From Sulfitobacter brevis (GTDB lineage: Bacteria; Pseudomonadota; Alphaproteobacteria; Rhodobacterales; Rhodobacteraceae): a DNA stretch of 64,000 nucleotides. The DNA is taken from the NCBI RefSeq assembly GCF_900112755.1, contig NZ_FOMW01000010.1, positions 124,001-188,000 on the forward strand. Reading direction: 5' to 3'. Below the pieces are notes generated by a model. The model did not search any database. It was not told where the DNA came from and worked only from the letters and a program-made list of their open reading frames with translations. This document shows, one piece after another, positions 26,730 through 36,763 of this stretch (positions within the stretch are counted from its first letter, which is position 1; each line of letters starts with the position of its first letter). A program made the translations under genes and the position numbers.

Positions 26730-27217
26730 CAGTTCGGAAACTCATCCCTTGGCCAGACGCGCGGTTGCGCAAGGCGGCCGCGCCTGTCGAGCAGATTACC
26801 GACGAGGTGCGCGGTATCTGGGATGATATGATCGCAACCATGGATGCCATGCCCGGTGTCGGGCTGGCGGCACCGCAGATCGGGGTGATGTTGCAACTTG
26901 CCGTGGTGGATGCCTCACAAGGGCGCAACAAGCGGATACGTCTGGCAAACCCGAAGGTTTTGCAGGCCTCGGTCAAATTGAACGTGCATGATGAGGCCAG
27001 CCCGAACCTGCCCGGGGTATCGGCCAAGATCGCGCGGCCCCGCGCGGTGACGGTGCAGTATCTTGATGAGACGGGCGCCGAAGTGGAGCGCGATTTCGTC
27101 GGGTTGGAGGCGACCAGCGTCCAGCATCAGATCGACCATCTGGCGGGGAAGATGTATTTCGACAATCTCAGCAAGCTCAAGCGGGATATGTTGATCAAGC
27201 GGGCGCGCAAGATCTAG
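26726..27217 (+). CDS. third deformylase-family protein, catalytic residues lost
   Basis: A 163-residue paralogue with motif 1 intact (GVGLAAPQIG), but motif 2 is DEASPNLP in place of EGCLSIP, so the cysteine metal ligand is serine (S92), and motif 3 is HQIDH, so the catalytic glutamate is Gln (Q135). The two histidines H134 and H138 remain. By family knowledge this should not deformylate formyl-methionine. The reading frame is open and overlaps the second copy, so it is a probable pseudoenzyme rather than a pseudogene. Confidence 0.9.
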   Translation: MTVRKLIPWPDARLRKAAAPVEQITDEVRGIWDDMIATMDAMPGVGLAAPQIGVMLQLAVVDASQGRNKRIRLANPKVLQASVKLNVHDEASPNLPGVSAKIARPRAVTVQYLDETGAEVERDFVGLEATSVQHQIDHLAGKMYFDNLSKLKRDMLIKRARKI

Positions 27218-27259
27218 CGGCCTTTGCGGCTTTGACAGGCGAACGGAGGGAACCAGACC

Positions 27260-28174
27260 ATGCGGATCATTTTCATGGGCACGCCCGATTTTTCCGTGCC
27301 GGTACTGGATGCTTTGGTAGAGGCGGGCCACGAGATTGCCGCTGTCTATTGCCAGCCGCCGCGCCCTGCGGGACGGGGCAAGAAGGACCGATCCAGCCCC
27401 GTGCAGCAACGAGCCGAGGCGCTGGGCCTTCTGGTGCGGCATCCGGTATCGTTGAAGACGGCTGAGGCGCAGGCGGAGTTTGCTGCGCTGGAGCCGGATA
27501 TTGCGGTGGTGGTGGCCTATGGGTTGATCCTGCCGCAGGTCGTGCTGGATGCGCCGAAACGCGGGTGTTTGAACATTCACGCCAGCCTGTTGCCGCGTTG
27601 GCGCGGGGCGGCACCTATTCACCGCGCGATTATGGCGGGGGATGCGCAGACCGGCGTTTGCATCATGCAGATGGAAGCGGGGTTGGATACCGGCCCCGTG
27701 TTGGCCCGCGCGGTGGTGGATATCGGTGCAGAGGAAACCACGGGTGTCTTGCATGACCGGTTGAGCGCGCTCGGCGCCGCTGAGATTGTCACGGCTTTGG
27801 CGCAGTTGGACCAGCTGGTGGCGGAGGTGCAACCGGACGCGGGCGTGACCTATGCCGCCAAGATCGACAAGGCGGAGGCGCATATTGACTGGGCGCGGTC
27901 CGCTGTGGAGGTGGACCGATTGATCCGCGGGCTTTCGCCGTTTCCGGGGGCGTGGTTTGAGCGGCAGGGCCAGCGGGTCAAGGTTTTGGGGTCGGTATTG
28001 ACCGAAGGTGCAGGGGCTGCGGGTGAGGTCTTGGACCGCGATTTACGCGTTGCTTGCGGCGAGGGCGCAGTGCGGCTGACGCGCTTGCAACGAGCAGGTA
28101 AGGCTGTGCAGGATGCACAAGTGTTTCAAAGCGGCGCGCAGATCGCGCCCGGCACGCGGCTTGGGGGGGAGTGA
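27260..28174 (+). CDS. fmt: methionyl-tRNA formyltransferase
   Basis: A 304-residue enzyme formylating initiator Met-tRNA with 10-formyltetrahydrofolate. N-terminal [19 protein letters not shown], catalytic [16 protein letters not shown] and the SLLP loop, and a C-terminal tRNA-binding barrel (about 205-300). It follows the def triplet by 43 bp, the normal def-fmt association. Confidence 0.97.
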   Translation: MRIIFMGTPDFSVPVLDALVEAGHEIAAVYCQPPRPAGRGKKDRSSPVQQRAEALGLLVRHPVSLKTAEAQAEFAALEPDIAVVVAYGLILPQVVLDAPKRGCLNIHASLLPRWRGAAPIHRAIMAGDAQTGVCIMQMEAGLDTGPVLARAVVDIGAEETTGVLHDRLSALGAAEIVTALAQLDQLVAEVQPDAGVTYAAKIDKAEAHIDWARSAVEVDRLIRGLSPFPGAWFERQGQRVKVLGSVLTEGAGAAGEVLDRDLRVACGEGAVRLTRLQRAGKAVQDAQVFQSGAQIAPGTRLGGE

Positions 28175-28178
28175 GCGG

Positions 28179-28415
28179 ATGTTCATGGCGCTTTTTGGCA
28201 CGGTCGTGATTGCAGGGATCGTCGGCTATGTCTCCGAAAAGACCGGCTGGACGCACAATGGTATTTTGCAGAGCATTATCATCTGCATTGGCGGCGCGTT
28301 CCTGTTCTACTTTGTGCGGGTGATGTTTGACGTCGGATTTCGCAGCGCGGGGATGAACGCGATTGTCTCGTCAATCGGGGCGTTGATCATTGTGCCGTTT
28401 CACTGGCGGCGGTGA
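28179..28415 (+). CDS. small GlsB/YeaQ-like membrane protein
   Basis: A 78-residue protein with three predicted hydrophobic segments (GTVVIAGIVGYVSEKTG, ILQSIIICIGGAFLFYF, AIVSSIGALIIVPF). The plan resembles the transglycosylase-associated GlsB/YeaQ/YmgE family. It starts 5 bp after the fmt stop, with a GGGGGGAG site. Function unknown. Confidence 0.7.
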   Translation: MFMALFGTVVIAGIVGYVSEKTGWTHNGILQSIIICIGGAFLFYFVRVMFDVGFRSAGMNAIVSSIGALIIVPFHWRR

Positions 28416-28425
28416 AGTTGACTTT

Positions 28426-28450
28426 GCCGGAGACAAAGTAAGCCTCCGGC
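28426..28450. terminator. stem-loop between convergent genes
   Basis: GCCGGAG / CTCCGGC 7-bp stem with 11-nt loop, 11 bp after the plus-strand stop at 28415 and facing the minus-strand gene ending at 28481. T-run weak. Confidence 0.4.
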
Positions 28451-28480
28451 GGGAGTTTTCCGGCCAAATGAAAAGACGGC

Positions 28481-29101
28481 TCAGGTTTTTGGCGGTGTGC
28501 TCTTGTAGACGGGCAGATGCCAGCCGAAATAGAGCGATCCAGCGCGTAAAATCCATGTGACGGCCGCGCAGGCCAGTAGGCTGGTGGGGGTATCAAGCCA
28601 GTGGCGGGCGAGAACGGCGGTGGCCGCACCGACGAAAGCGGCGGTGACGTAAAGTTCGCCTTGTTTCAGGACCAGCGGCACCTCTCCCACGACCACATCG
28701 CGCATCAGCCCACCGAGGGTACCGGTGATCATGCCCATCAGGACAACGATGGTCGGCGATTGCTCTTGGGCGATGGCGACGCCTGCGCCAGCGGCAACCG
28801 CCACGGCAAGAGCAAGGCTGTCGAGCCAGATCAGGGTGCGCATCCGGCTTTCGAGTAGGTGGGCAGAGAAGAACACCACAAAAGCGGCGACTGATGCCAC
28901 GGCGAGATAGGCGGGATTGTCGATCCAGAAGATCGGATTGCGGTCGAGCAGCAGGTCGCGAATGGTGCCGCCGCCAAGCGCGGTGAGGCAGGCAACGAAG
29001 GCGAAACCAACCAGATCAAGCTGGGCACGGCTGGCGACCAGCGCACCGGTGATGGCGAAAACCAGCACGGCGGCGTAATCGAGGAGCGAGACGAGGCTCA
29101 T
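28481..29101 (-). CDS. TRIC/UPF0126-family membrane protein
   Basis: A 206-residue protein with about seven transmembrane helices in two repeats, each with a glycine-rich kink: [15 protein letters not shown] and [15 protein letters not shown]. This is the YicG/YadS family, related to trimeric intracellular cation channels. ATG 29101 overlaps the rnhA stop (ATGA). Ion or small-molecule selectivity is unknown. Confidence 0.85.
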   Translation of the reverse strand: MSLVSLLDYAAVLVFAITGALVASRAQLDLVGFAFVACLTALGGGTIRDLLLDRNPIFWIDNPAYLAVASVAAFVVFFSAHLLESRMRTLIWLDSLALAVAVAAGAGVAIAQEQSPTIVVLMGMITGTLGGLMRDVVVGEVPLVLKQGELYVTAAFVGAATAVLARHWLDTPTSLLACAAVTWILRAGSLYFGWHLPVYKSTPPKT

Positions 29102-29550
29102 TTCTTGAAAGGCGCCATGCCCGCGCGGGCCAGTGCATCGGCGCGCTCGTTCTCGGGGTGGCCGGCGTGGCCCTTGACCCACTGCCACGTCACCTTGTGA
29201 CGGGCATTGGCGAGGTCAAGCCGTTGCCAAAGCTCGGCGTTTTTGACCGGCTTTTTGGCGGCGTTTTTCCAGCCGTTCTTCTTCCAGCCGAAGATCCAGC
29301 CAGTGATGCCGTTTTTGACGTAGTTGCTGTCAGTGACGATGGTGATTTCGGTTGTGCGGCTGAGCGATTCGAGTGCGTGGATCGCGGCAAGCAGTTCCAT
29401 GCGGTTGTTGGTGGTCAGGGCTTCGCCGCCTTTAAGCTCGCGTTCCTTGACCACAGTAGTGCCATCGCGGGCCTGCATGAGAGCCCCCCAGCCACCGGGG
29501 CCGGGATTGCCGGAACAGGCGCCGTCTGTATATGCGAATAAGTCAGCCAT
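29098..29550 (-). CDS. rnhA: ribonuclease HI
   Basis: A 150-residue RNase H cleaving RNA in RNA-DNA hybrids. Catalytic residues D9 ([16 protein letters not shown]), E52 (NRMELLAA), D74 (IVTDSNYV), H128 and D138 (ENERADALA) are all present. Overlaps the methyltransferase upstream by 8 bp and the TRIC gene by 4 bp. Confidence 0.96.
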   Translation of the reverse strand: MADLFAYTDGACSGNPGPGGWGALMQARDGTTVVKERELKGGEALTTNNRMELLAAIHALESLSRTTEITIVTDSNYVKNGITGWIFGWKKNGWKNAAKKPVKNAELWQRLDLANARHKVTWQWVKGHAGHPENERADALARAGMAPFKK

Positions 29551-30136
29551 TTGCGCGCAGGGCTACCCAATCTGCAGGGGTGTCGTCCAGCCCCTTTCCG
29601 CATCCGGTGACGCGGTGGGTGACGATAAATCCGGCGGCGGTGAGCAGGGCGGTCAATTCGGCGTCGGTGTAGTAGGTATAAAGCCGTCCCAAGGTGTCAC
29701 GTTTTTCACCGGTGCCGGTCTTGAGAGCGATGTGAAATACCCCGCCCGCGCGCAGCGCTTGGCGTAGGGCGGCGAGGTGGCGCGGCATGTCGGCGCGCGG
29801 GGCGTGTAGCAGCGAGAAGTTTGCCCAAATGCCATCGTAGAGGTCGGTGCCGTCGATCTCGTCGAAGGTTGCGAGGCGCGCGGTGACACCGGTGTGGGTG
29901 GTGGCCATAGCGACCATTTCGGGCACTGCGTCAGTGGCGGTGACCCGCAAACCTGCCTCGGCCATCACCTGCGCCGCCGCACCCGGACCGCATCCGAGGT
30001 CGAGCACGTCGGCGCCCGCGGGGAGGGCATTCATAAATTCGGCAAGCTGCGGGTCGTGGCCCGCGCGATTGCTGATCCTTTCGGCGTAGTCCTGCGCCTT
30101 GGTGGCATAGACGCGCAGGGTTTCAGCGTCGTTCAC
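29543..30136 (-). CDS. class I SAM-dependent methyltransferase
   Basis: A 197-residue methyltransferase with SAM motif [21 protein letters not shown] (about 44-63), motif [10 protein letters not shown] and [14 protein letters not shown]. The GTG at 30136 overlaps the stop of the DUF3429 gene (GTGA) and was chosen over distant upstream ATGs in a non-conserved stretch. Substrate unknown; position next to rnhA and ispH gives no hint. Confidence 0.82.
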   Translation of the reverse strand: MNDAETLRVYATKAQDYAERISNRAGHDPQLAEFMNALPAGADVLDLGCGPGAAAQVMAEAGLRVTATDAVPEMVAMATTHTGVTARLATFDEIDGTDLYDGIWANFSLLHAPRADMPRHLAALRQALRAGGVFHIALKTGTGEKRDTLGRLYTYYTDAELTALLTAAGFIVTHRVTGCGKGLDDTPADWVALRANG

Positions 30137-30576
30137 GCCCAAAGGCCAACGGCGAGGCAGATCAGGACGATCGCGGTGAGCTGGATCCGCAGGGTGAGCC
30201 ACCAAGGCGGGGTCAGCTCCCAACGGTGAAAGGCGAAATCGAGGATCAATACACCCGCGAAGCCAATCATCAGGTTGATCAGGGCAGTATCCGCGTCCGA
30301 TCCTGGGTTCAGGAAAACCCAGAGTGCCGGCACCGTCGAGAGCGCATAGCAGATCGCGGCCTGTCTGCCCTGCGCTTTGGTAGCAAAGCTCCAAAGTGCG
30401 CCGGACATGAAGCTGAGGATGATAACGCCGTAACGCACCAACAACAGACGGCCATGCACAGCCGCATCAAGGCTGGTGTTGACCCAATCCAGCGAGACCA
30501 AGGCCCCGAAGAGGAAGGGGACAAGTCCCGCGAGGCCAAGCAGCAGGGCGGCGGGGGGAATACGGTTCACTGCCAT
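30133..30576 (-). CDS. DUF3429-family membrane protein
   Basis: A 147-residue protein with about five transmembrane helices: ALLLGLAGLVPFLFGALVS at the start, then VRYGVIILSFMSGALWSF and the rest. This fits the DUF3429 pattern (PFxxxA..., YGxxILSFxxGxxWG). Unknown function. Coupled by GTGA to the methyltransferase. Confidence 0.8.
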   Translation of the reverse strand: MAVNRIPPAALLLGLAGLVPFLFGALVSLDWVNTSLDAAVHGRLLLVRYGVIILSFMSGALWSFATKAQGRQAAICYALSTVPALWVFLNPGSDADTALINLMIGFAGVLILDFAFHRWELTPPWWLTLRIQLTAIVLICLAVGLWA

Positions 30577-30727
30577 GTCGGCGCGCCCGATCGTGAAACG
30601 CTCTGGGGGGCGGGGATATTGGCAGGGGTCATATGCGCCTCACTAAATACATGCAAACGCACGTTAAGTCGGCGCGGTGCGGGCTGCAAGGGGCAGGTGC
30701 GCGGCGTCGGAGAGTAGGTTGGACGGG

Positions 30728-31678
30728 CTATGCAGGGATCCGTAGGACGCGGGGCACTTTGAACTCGACGTTTTCTTGCGCGGTCTCGACCATTTCGGAG
30801 GTCACATCGTAGCGCTGTTTAAAAGCTTCGATAACTTCATTGATCAGAACCTCGGGGGCGGAGGCGCCTGCGGTGATCCCGATGCTGGTGATGCCGTCGA
30901 GTGCACGCCAGTCGATGTCGGCGGCGCGTTGCACCAGTTGCGCATAAGCGCAGCCCGCGCGGGCACCAACTTCCACAAGACGGCGGGAGTTTGAGGAGTT
31001 GGGCGCCCCGACTACCAACATAGCATCACAGCGCGGCGCCATCGCTTTTACGGCTTCCTGGCGGTTGGTCGTGGCGTAGCAGATGTCTTCTTTGTGCGGC
31101 CCGATGATGGCGGGGAAGCGGGCCTTGAGGGCGGCGACAATCTCGGCGGTATCGTCGACGCTAAGGGTGGTTTGGGTCACATAGGCGAGACGCTCAGGGT
31201 CGCGCACCATTACCGAGGCAACGTCGGCAGGGGTCTCGACCAGCAGCACTTCGCCCTGCGGCAACTGGCCCATTGTGCCGATGGTTTCGGGATGGCCTGC
31301 GTGACCGATCATGATCATCTGGAGGCCCGCTTCGGCGTGGCGTTGGGCTTCGATATGGACCTTGGACACCAGCGGGCAGGTGGCATCGACATAGATCATG
31401 TTGCGGGCCTCGGCGGCGTTGGGCACGGATTTTGGCACGCCGTGCGCTGAAAAGATCACCGGACGATCAGAAGGCACGTCAGAGAGTTCTTCGACGAAAA
31501 CCGCGCCCTTGTCGCGCAACCCGTCGACCACGAATTTGTTGTGCACGATCTCGTGGCGGACATAGACCGGCGCGCCCCATTTCTCCAACGCCAGTTCGAC
31601 GATCTTGATCGCGCGGTCCACGCCAGCGCAAAACCCGCGAGGAGCGGCAAGATACAGCGTGAGAGGGGGCTTGGTCAT
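30728..31678 (-). CDS. ispH: 4-hydroxy-3-methylbut-2-enyl diphosphate reductase IspH
   Basis: A 316-residue iron-sulfur enzyme for the last step of the MEP isoprenoid pathway. Cluster cysteines lie in [10 protein letters not shown] (C17), DATCPLVSK and [25 protein letters not shown] is also conserved. The start at 31678 ([15 protein letters not shown]) gives the normal N-terminus; upstream in-frame sequence is not conserved in character. Confidence 0.96.
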   Translation of the reverse strand: MTKPPLTLYLAAPRGFCAGVDRAIKIVELALEKWGAPVYVRHEIVHNKFVVDGLRDKGAVFVEELSDVPSDRPVIFSAHGVPKSVPNAAEARNMIYVDATCPLVSKVHIEAQRHAEAGLQMIMIGHAGHPETIGTMGQLPQGEVLLVETPADVASVMVRDPERLAYVTQTTLSVDDTAEIVAALKARFPAIIGPHKEDICYATTNRQEAVKAMAPRCDAMLVVGAPNSSNSRRLVEVGARAGCAYAQLVQRAADIDWRALDGITSIGITAGASAPEVLINEVIEAFKQRYDVTSEMVETAQENVEFKVPRVLRIPA

Positions 31679-31758
31679 GAAAGGCTCCGGTGGTTTGGCG
31701 CAGAGGTAAGCATTTGCGGCGCATTCGTCCAGAGCACGGCGCGCGGTGTAGGGTGCAG

Positions 31759-32505
31759 TCAGTCGGAGCGGTCGTGCAGCAGAGCCGCCGCCTGTGCGCG
31801 ATTGTGCACGCCGAGCTTGCGATAGCCCATTTTGGCATAGTCCGAGACGGTATGGACAGAGATGCCGCAGATCTCGGCGGCCTGCTTGCGGCTGCACCCT
31901 TGGGCTAACAAAATCACGACCTCGCGTTCGCGGGGGGTTAGATGCTCGAACCGGTCGGGCAGCGTTTGCGGGGCGTCGGGGGATGGTTGGCTTAGGGCAT
32001 ACGGGGAGGGAGGCAACGCGGCCAATTCTTCGATGCGCCGGTGGATCAGCACGCAAAATAGCTGCACTTCCTCGGTGAGAGGGGTGATTCGCTTTGTAAA
32101 AGTAGCGCGGTCCAGTCCGGTCCCAAGGATAAACCCGCCAAAACGATCGGATCCTTTAAGCCGCGTCGGGACACCGAAGCCTGAAAGAAATCCGGAGGTG
32201 CCGGCGCGCTCGACAAATTCGCGTTCGGCGGTTGTGACGTGGGGGTGCTTTTGAATGAACTCAGTGCCGATCTGGACCACAGCGTAACTGTGGCACGCGT
32301 GATGGAGAAACGGATCATCTTGTGGTTGCAGCCGATCATAGAGGCCATCCATAGTGGTTCGCAGGAACGGCGTATCAAAATGATCGTTCACGGTGAGGTA
32401 AATCACATGATCAAAGCCAACAAGCTCTAGGGTTTGAACGACACCGTGCCAGAGTTCGTCGATGTCTGTGAGCTTCTCTAGCGTCTCGGCGTGCTGGACT
32501 AACAT
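31759..32505 (-). CDS. LuxR-type regulator with autoinducer-binding-like domain (no adjacent synthase)
   Basis: A 248-residue protein: N-terminal about 1-160 resembles the acyl-homoserine-lactone binding domain (FDHVIYL..., then a tryptophan-poor pocket), and the C-terminal LuxR helix-turn-helix reads [39 protein letters not shown] as shown in parts. No luxI gene is adjacent, so it is a LuxR solo. ATG 32505 lies directly downstream of a C/G-rich inverted repeat. Confidence 0.85.
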   Translation of the reverse strand: MLVQHAETLEKLTDIDELWHGVVQTLELVGFDHVIYLTVNDHFDTPFLRTTMDGLYDRLQPQDDPFLHHACHSYAVVQIGTEFIQKHPHVTTAEREFVERAGTSGFLSGFGVPTRLKGSDRFGGFILGTGLDRATFTKRITPLTEEVQLFCVLIHRRIEELAALPPSPYALSQPSPDAPQTLPDRFEHLTPREREVVILLAQGCSRKQAAEICGISVHTVSDYAKMGYRKLGVHNRAQAAALLHDRSD

Positions 32506-32512
32506 ATGGCCC

Positions 32513-32526
32513 CCCCTATTTAGGGG
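32513..32526. repeat. inverted repeat upstream of the LuxR solo start
   Basis: CCCCTATTTAGGGG, 8 bp upstream of the LuxR ATG. In the minus-strand mRNA the second arm runs into the G-rich ribosome-binding region, so a small hairpin could mask it; it could equally be an operator. Confidence 0.35.
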
Positions 32527-32615
32527 ATCGCGCAAAAAGTGTTTTTATGTCAACTTGTTTGTGGGGGTACGCAAATACGCGGATATTATTTTCCCTACTT
32601 ATTTTAGCAGGACAG

Positions 32616-32645
32616 CACGCCAGCACCCGCAAGGGGTCTGGCGTG
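32616..32645. terminator. stem-loop between the NYN and LuxR genes
   Basis: CACGCCAG / CTGGCGTG 8-bp stem enclosing ACCC / GGGT, followed on the plus strand by a T-rich stretch. It lies downstream of the minus-strand NYN gene, where the T-run is on the wrong side for a classical terminator. Confidence 0.45.
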
Positions 32646-32668
32646 TTATTTTGTTGTAAAGGAGCAGG

Positions 32669-33226
32669 TTACGGGTTTTCGTCGTTGCCTGAGTGCTCAC
32701 GTTGCGGGCGGCCAATCACGTCGCGCAGGTCTTCAAGCTCGATAAAATTATCTGCCTGACGGCGCAAATCGTCCGAGATCATCGGGGGCTGGCTGCGGAT
32801 GGTAGACACGACCGAAACCCGAACGCCTTGGCGTTGAAGGCTTTCAACAAGCGGGCGGAAGTCGCCATCGCCGGAAAAAATCACGATATGATCAACACGC
32901 GGAGCTAGCTCCATGGCATCCACCGCAAGTTCGATATCCATGTTGCCCTTCACCTTACGGCGGCCCATGCTGTCGGTGTATTCCTTGGCCGGTTTGGTGA
33001 CCATGGTGAAGCCGTTATAGTTTAGCCAGTCGACCAGCGGGCGGATCGGCGAATATTCGTCGTTCTCCAGCAGGGCTGTATAATAAAAGGCACGTAGCAA
33101 CTTGCCACGCCGCATAAATTCTTGCCTGAGCAGCTTGTAGTCGATGTCAAACCCGAGCGATTTCGCAGCGGCGTAGAGGTTTGAACCATCAATGAACAAC
33201 GCCAGACGCTCATCTTTGTAAAACAT
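32669..33226 (-). CDS. LabA-like NYN-domain protein (putative RNase)
   Basis: A 185-residue PIN-like NYN protein with conserved acidic motifs: ALFIDGSNLYAAAKSLG (D13, N16), GNMDIELAVDAMELA and IFSGDGDFRPLVESL. NYN domains are metal-dependent ribonucleases. It probably acts on RNA; its target is unknown. Starts MFYKDERL; stands alone between hairpin and folK. Confidence 0.87.
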   Translation of the reverse strand: MFYKDERLALFIDGSNLYAAAKSLGFDIDYKLLRQEFMRRGKLLRAFYYTALLENDEYSPIRPLVDWLNYNGFTMVTKPAKEYTDSMGRRKVKGNMDIELAVDAMELAPRVDHIVIFSGDGDFRPLVESLQRQGVRVSVVSTIRSQPPMISDDLRRQADNFIELEDLRDVIGRPQREHSGNDENP

Positions 33227-33354
33227 TTGCTATCCTTCCGCGGGGGGGCCGCTAAGACTTTAAAATTGATGTAGCGTGATACCGATCATATGGAACACGC
33301 GAAAACTCGAAGCCGCCCCGAATTATCAGAGCGCATACCTAAGGATTTTTTACT

Positions 33355-33969
33355 ATGCCGCAAGACCCAGCATTTGGCGGCAAGCAGCGAAATACGTATC
33401 ATGAGTTACTTATCGCGCTAGGCGGGAATTTAAATTCTCCCGTCGGCGCGCCCGCAGCTACATTGCGGTCAGCCCTCTCCCAGTTAACACAAAACGGCGC
33501 AGTGATTCGCTCCGTGAGTACATTCTACCACACGCCGGCTTTTCCCAAGGGATCGGGGCCAGATTATGTCAATGCGGTGGCAAAAATCAGTGCGTACTGG
33601 TCCCCCGCCGAGGCCTTGGACCGGTTACATCAAATCGAGGCGCAGATGGCGCGAGAACGCGATCAACGCTGGGGTCAGAGAACGCTCGACCTGGATATTC
33701 TCGCCTATGACGATGTGGTTTTGCCCGACCGCGAAATCTATGATGCGTGGCGCAACCTCCCGCCAGAAGTGCAGATTGGCCGCACACCCGACCAGCTTAT
33801 CCTGCCGCATCCAAGGATGCAGGATCGGGCTTTTGTGCTTGTCCCATTAGCAGATGTGGCGCCGGACTGGGTGCATCCGGTTTTGCAGCGAAGCGTAATT
33901 CAAATGCTGAAAGCGCTGCCGGAGGCGGAGAAGGCAGAAATCATCGCGATCAACGAGGTCGCAAGCTGA
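33355..33969 (+). CDS. folK: 6-hydroxymethyl-7,8-dihydropterin pyrophosphokinase
   Basis: A 204-residue folate enzyme. LIALGGNLNSPVG (substrate loop), RSVSTFYHTPAFPKGSGPDYVNAV, and RWGQRTLDLDILAYDD with its catalytic acidic pair match HPPK. The first ~15 residues are an unusual polar extension, so a later start is possible, but no better ribosome-binding site was found. Confidence 0.93.
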   Translation: MPQDPAFGGKQRNTYHELLIALGGNLNSPVGAPAATLRSALSQLTQNGAVIRSVSTFYHTPAFPKGSGPDYVNAVAKISAYWSPAEALDRLHQIEAQMARERDQRWGQRTLDLDILAYDDVVLPDREIYDAWRNLPPEVQIGRTPDQLILPHPRMQDRAFVLVPLADVAPDWVHPVLQRSVIQMLKALPEAEKAEIIAINEVAS

Positions 33970-34103
33970 CACTTGCACTGGGGTCATCGGCCTAGGGCAG
34001 AACGGCGCGGCGTTTAGATCGGCCAGGCATGAGCGGAATTGCCGCAGGACGCATCGCGTAAGACACCAGAATGCCACCGCAGCGCCGCAGACCGATTCCC
34101 TGC

Positions 34104-34132
34104 TTGTAAATCCTGATCTTCCGGCCTAAATA
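34104..34132 (+). promoter_or_regulatory. putative promoter of the rpoZ-rsh operon
   Basis: TTGTAA (34104-34109), 17-bp spacer, TAAATA (34127-34132), 38 bp upstream of the rpoZ ATG. Same -10 box as the ffh promoter candidate. Confidence 0.45.
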
Positions 34133-34170
34133 CCCACCTTCTGGCAGCATTTATGAGATTGGAGCTTTCC

Positions 34171-34524
34171 ATGGCCCGCGTAACCGTCGAAGATTGTGTT
34201 GATAAGGTTCCCAACCGGTTTGAATTGGTCATGCTGGCAGCACACCGCGCCCGCGAGATCACTGCGGGCTCTCCTGTGACTGTGGATCGTGACAACGATA
34301 AAAACCCTGTCGTTTCGCTGCGCGAGATTGCGGATGAAACGCAGTCGGCTGACGATCTGCGCGAACGTCTGATCGAGAGCAACCAGAACCAGATCGAGAT
34401 CGATGAGCCGGAAGAAGACGCGATGGCGCTTCTGATGGGTGCCGAGCAGGACAAACCCGAAGAAGACAGCATGTCCGAAGAGATGCTGTTGCGCCAGTTG
34501 ATGGCAGCACAGGGGCAGGGGTAA
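34171..34524 (+). CDS. rpoZ: RNA polymerase omega subunit
   Basis: A 117-residue omega subunit: [30 protein letters not shown] is the family start, shown here in full only to residue 30 in part. The acidic C-terminal tail ([20 protein letters not shown]) is an alphaproteobacterial extension. An upstream in-frame ATG at 34153 is less likely. It precedes the ppGpp synthetase gene rsh, as commonly seen. Confidence 0.94.
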   Translation: MARVTVEDCVDKVPNRFELVMLAAHRAREITAGSPVTVDRDNDKNPVVSLREIADETQSADDLRERLIESNQNQIEIDEPEEDAMALLMGAEQDKPEEDSMSEEMLLRQLMAAQGQG

Positions 34525-34564
34525 AAACCCCGCGCTCCCCCGGGGGCGTGATGAGGCAGGTGGC

Positions 34565-36703
34565 ATGACGTACGCCGAGACTACTGCTGACGACCTTGTC
34601 GCACTTGTTCGATCCTATAATCCTAAGACAAACGAACCGCTGATCCGGCGCGCTTATGACTATGGTGCCAAGATGCATGACGGTCAGTTTCGCCATTCGG
34701 GCGAGCCGTATTTTTCGCATCCCGTCGCTGTTGCGGTCTTGTTGACCGAACAGCGGCTGGATGATGCGACGATCATCACCGCGCTTCTGCACGACACCAT
34801 CGAAGACACACGTGCCTCCTATAGCGAGGTCGAGACGCTGTTCAGCCACGAGGTGGCGGAACTGGTCGATGGCGTGACCAAGCTGACCAATCTGCAACTG
34901 AACTCGACCGAAACAAAGCAGGCCGAGAATTTCCGCAAGCTGTTCATGGCGATGTCGAAAGACCTGCGGGTCATTCTGGTCAAGCTCGCAGACCGTCTGC
35001 ACAATATGCGTACGATCAAATCGATGCGCCCCGACAAGCAGACCCAAAAAGCCCGTGAGACAATGGACATCTATGCGCCTCTGGCGGGGCGGATGGGGAT
35101 GCAATGGATGCGCGAAGAACTGGAAGATCTGGCGTTTCGGGTACTGAACCCCGAGGGCCGCGCCAGTATCATCCGGCGTTTCATTACCCTCCAGCGCGAA
35201 TCAGGTGACGTGATCCAGCGGATCACCGGCGACATGCGCGGCGAGTTGGCAAAGGTCGGGATCGAAGCCGAGGTGATTGGCCGCGCGAAAAAGCCCTATT
35301 CAATCTGGCGCAAGATGGAAGAGAAGGCGCAGTCCTTCAGCCGCCTTAGTGATATCTACGGGTTTCGGGTGATCACCGAAAGCGACGAGGATACCTACCG
35401 TACGCTCGGAGCGATCCATCAGCGCTGGCGTGCTGTGCCAGGGCGGTTCAAGGATTACATCAGCCAACCCAAATCGAACGGCTATCGCAGTATCCACACC
35501 ACGGTTTCGGGGCGCGACGGTAAACGCGTTGAGGTGCAAATTCGCACCCGTCAGATGCATGACGTAGCCGAAACCGGCGTGGCGGCTCATTGGTCCTATC
35601 GCGACGGTGTGCGCTCGAAGAACCCGTTTGCAGTTGATCCGGCGAAATGGATTGCACAGCTGACCGAACAATTTGACGCCGAGGATGATCACGAGGATTT
35701 CCTCGAAGCGGTCAAGCTCGAGATGTATGCCGACCAAGTGTTCTGCTTCACGCCCAAGGGCGATGTGGTAAAGCTGCCGCGCGGAGCGACTCCGATTGAT
35801 TTCGCCTATGCGATCCACACCCGCATCGGCAATGCTTGTGTCGGGGCCAAGATTGACGGGATGCGGGTGCCCCTGTGGACCCGCGTAAAGAACGGCCAGT
35901 CGATCGAGATTATCACCGCCCAAGGCCAGACGCCGCAGGCGACGTGGCTGGATATTGCCACTACTGGCAAGGCGAAATCTGCGATCCGGCGCAGCCTGCG
36001 CGAGGTGGATCGGGAACGGTTTATCAAATTGGGCCGTGAATTAGCGCGCTCTGCCTTTGCCCATGTGGGTAAGAAGGCAACTGAAAAAGCGCTTTCGACG
36101 GCGGCCCGTAACATGCGGCTGGACGGTGTCGATGATGTTCTGGCGCGACTTGGCAGTTCCGAGGTGACGGGCCGTGCGGTGGTGCAATCGGTTTATCCCG
36201 ATCTCGCGCCGCGCAAATCCGACCAGATCGATAGCGAACATGCTGTTGTCGGTCTGGAGCCGGGCCAATCGTTTGACCGCGCACCTTGTTGTAACCCGCT
36301 GCCCGGTGAGCGGATTGTCGGCATCGCGTTTCGCGGGCGCGGCGTGACCGTGCATGCGATTGATTGCGAACGTCTGTCTACCTATGAGGACCAGCCCGAC
36401 CGCTGGCTTGATCTGCGCTGGCATGAGGGCAACCATCCGGCAGTCTATAGTGCAGTTTTCGACATCACGCTGGGCAACGGCGCGGGCGTGCTGGGTCGGA
36501 TCTGTACCTTGATCGGCGAAGCCTCCGCCAATATCGCCGATCTGGAATTTCTTGAGCGCAGGCCTGACTTTTACCGGCTGTTGATCTATGTGGAGTTGCG
36601 GGACGTGGCGCATCTGCACTCCTTGATGTTGACGCTGGAGGCGGAAAGCGATGTCGCCGCGATCAGCAGGCACCGTGATCCGTCGGCGGGGAAGCCACAT
36701 TGA
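34565..36703 (+). CDS. rsh: bifunctional (p)ppGpp synthetase/hydrolase Rsh
   Basis: A 712-residue RelA/SpoT homologue. Hydrolase HD residues H52, H76-D77 and E80-D81 are intact; the synthetase domain holds the RFKD loop typical of bifunctional enzymes and NGYRSIHTTVSG; then TGS (about 400-460, CFTPKGDVVKLP) and a C-terminal ACT domain. It sets the stringent response. Follows rpoZ. Confidence 0.95.
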   Translation: MTYAETTADDLVALVRSYNPKTNEPLIRRAYDYGAKMHDGQFRHSGEPYFSHPVAVAVLLTEQRLDDATIITALLHDTIEDTRASYSEVETLFSHEVAELVDGVTKLTNLQLNSTETKQAENFRKLFMAMSKDLRVILVKLADRLHNMRTIKSMRPDKQTQKARETMDIYAPLAGRMGMQWMREELEDLAFRVLNPEGRASIIRRFITLQRESGDVIQRITGDMRGELAKVGIEAEVIGRAKKPYSIWRKMEEKAQSFSRLSDIYGFRVITESDEDTYRTLGAIHQRWRAVPGRFKDYISQPKSNGYRSIHTTVSGRDGKRVEVQIRTRQMHDVAETGVAAHWSYRDGVRSKNPFAVDPAKWIAQLTEQFDAEDDHEDFLEAVKLEMYADQVFCFTPKGDVVKLPRGATPIDFAYAIHTRIGNACVGAKIDGMRVPLWTRVKNGQSIEIITAQGQTPQATWLDIATTGKAKSAIRRSLREVDRERFIKLGRELARSAFAHVGKKATEKALSTAARNMRLDGVDDVLARLGSSEVTGRAVVQSVYPDLAPRKSDQIDSEHAVVGLEPGQSFDRAPCCNPLPGERIVGIAFRGRGVTVHAIDCERLSTYEDQPDRWLDLRWHEGNHPAVYSAVFDITLGNGAGVLGRICTLIGEASANIADLEFLERRPDFYRLLIYVELRDVAHLHSLMLTLEAESDVAAISRHRDPSAGKPH

Positions 36704-36763
36704 ACTAACGCGGTCCGGTTCGGTTTGGGGCGTGCGGCAAAAACTGTTATTGGAAGCTAGAAG

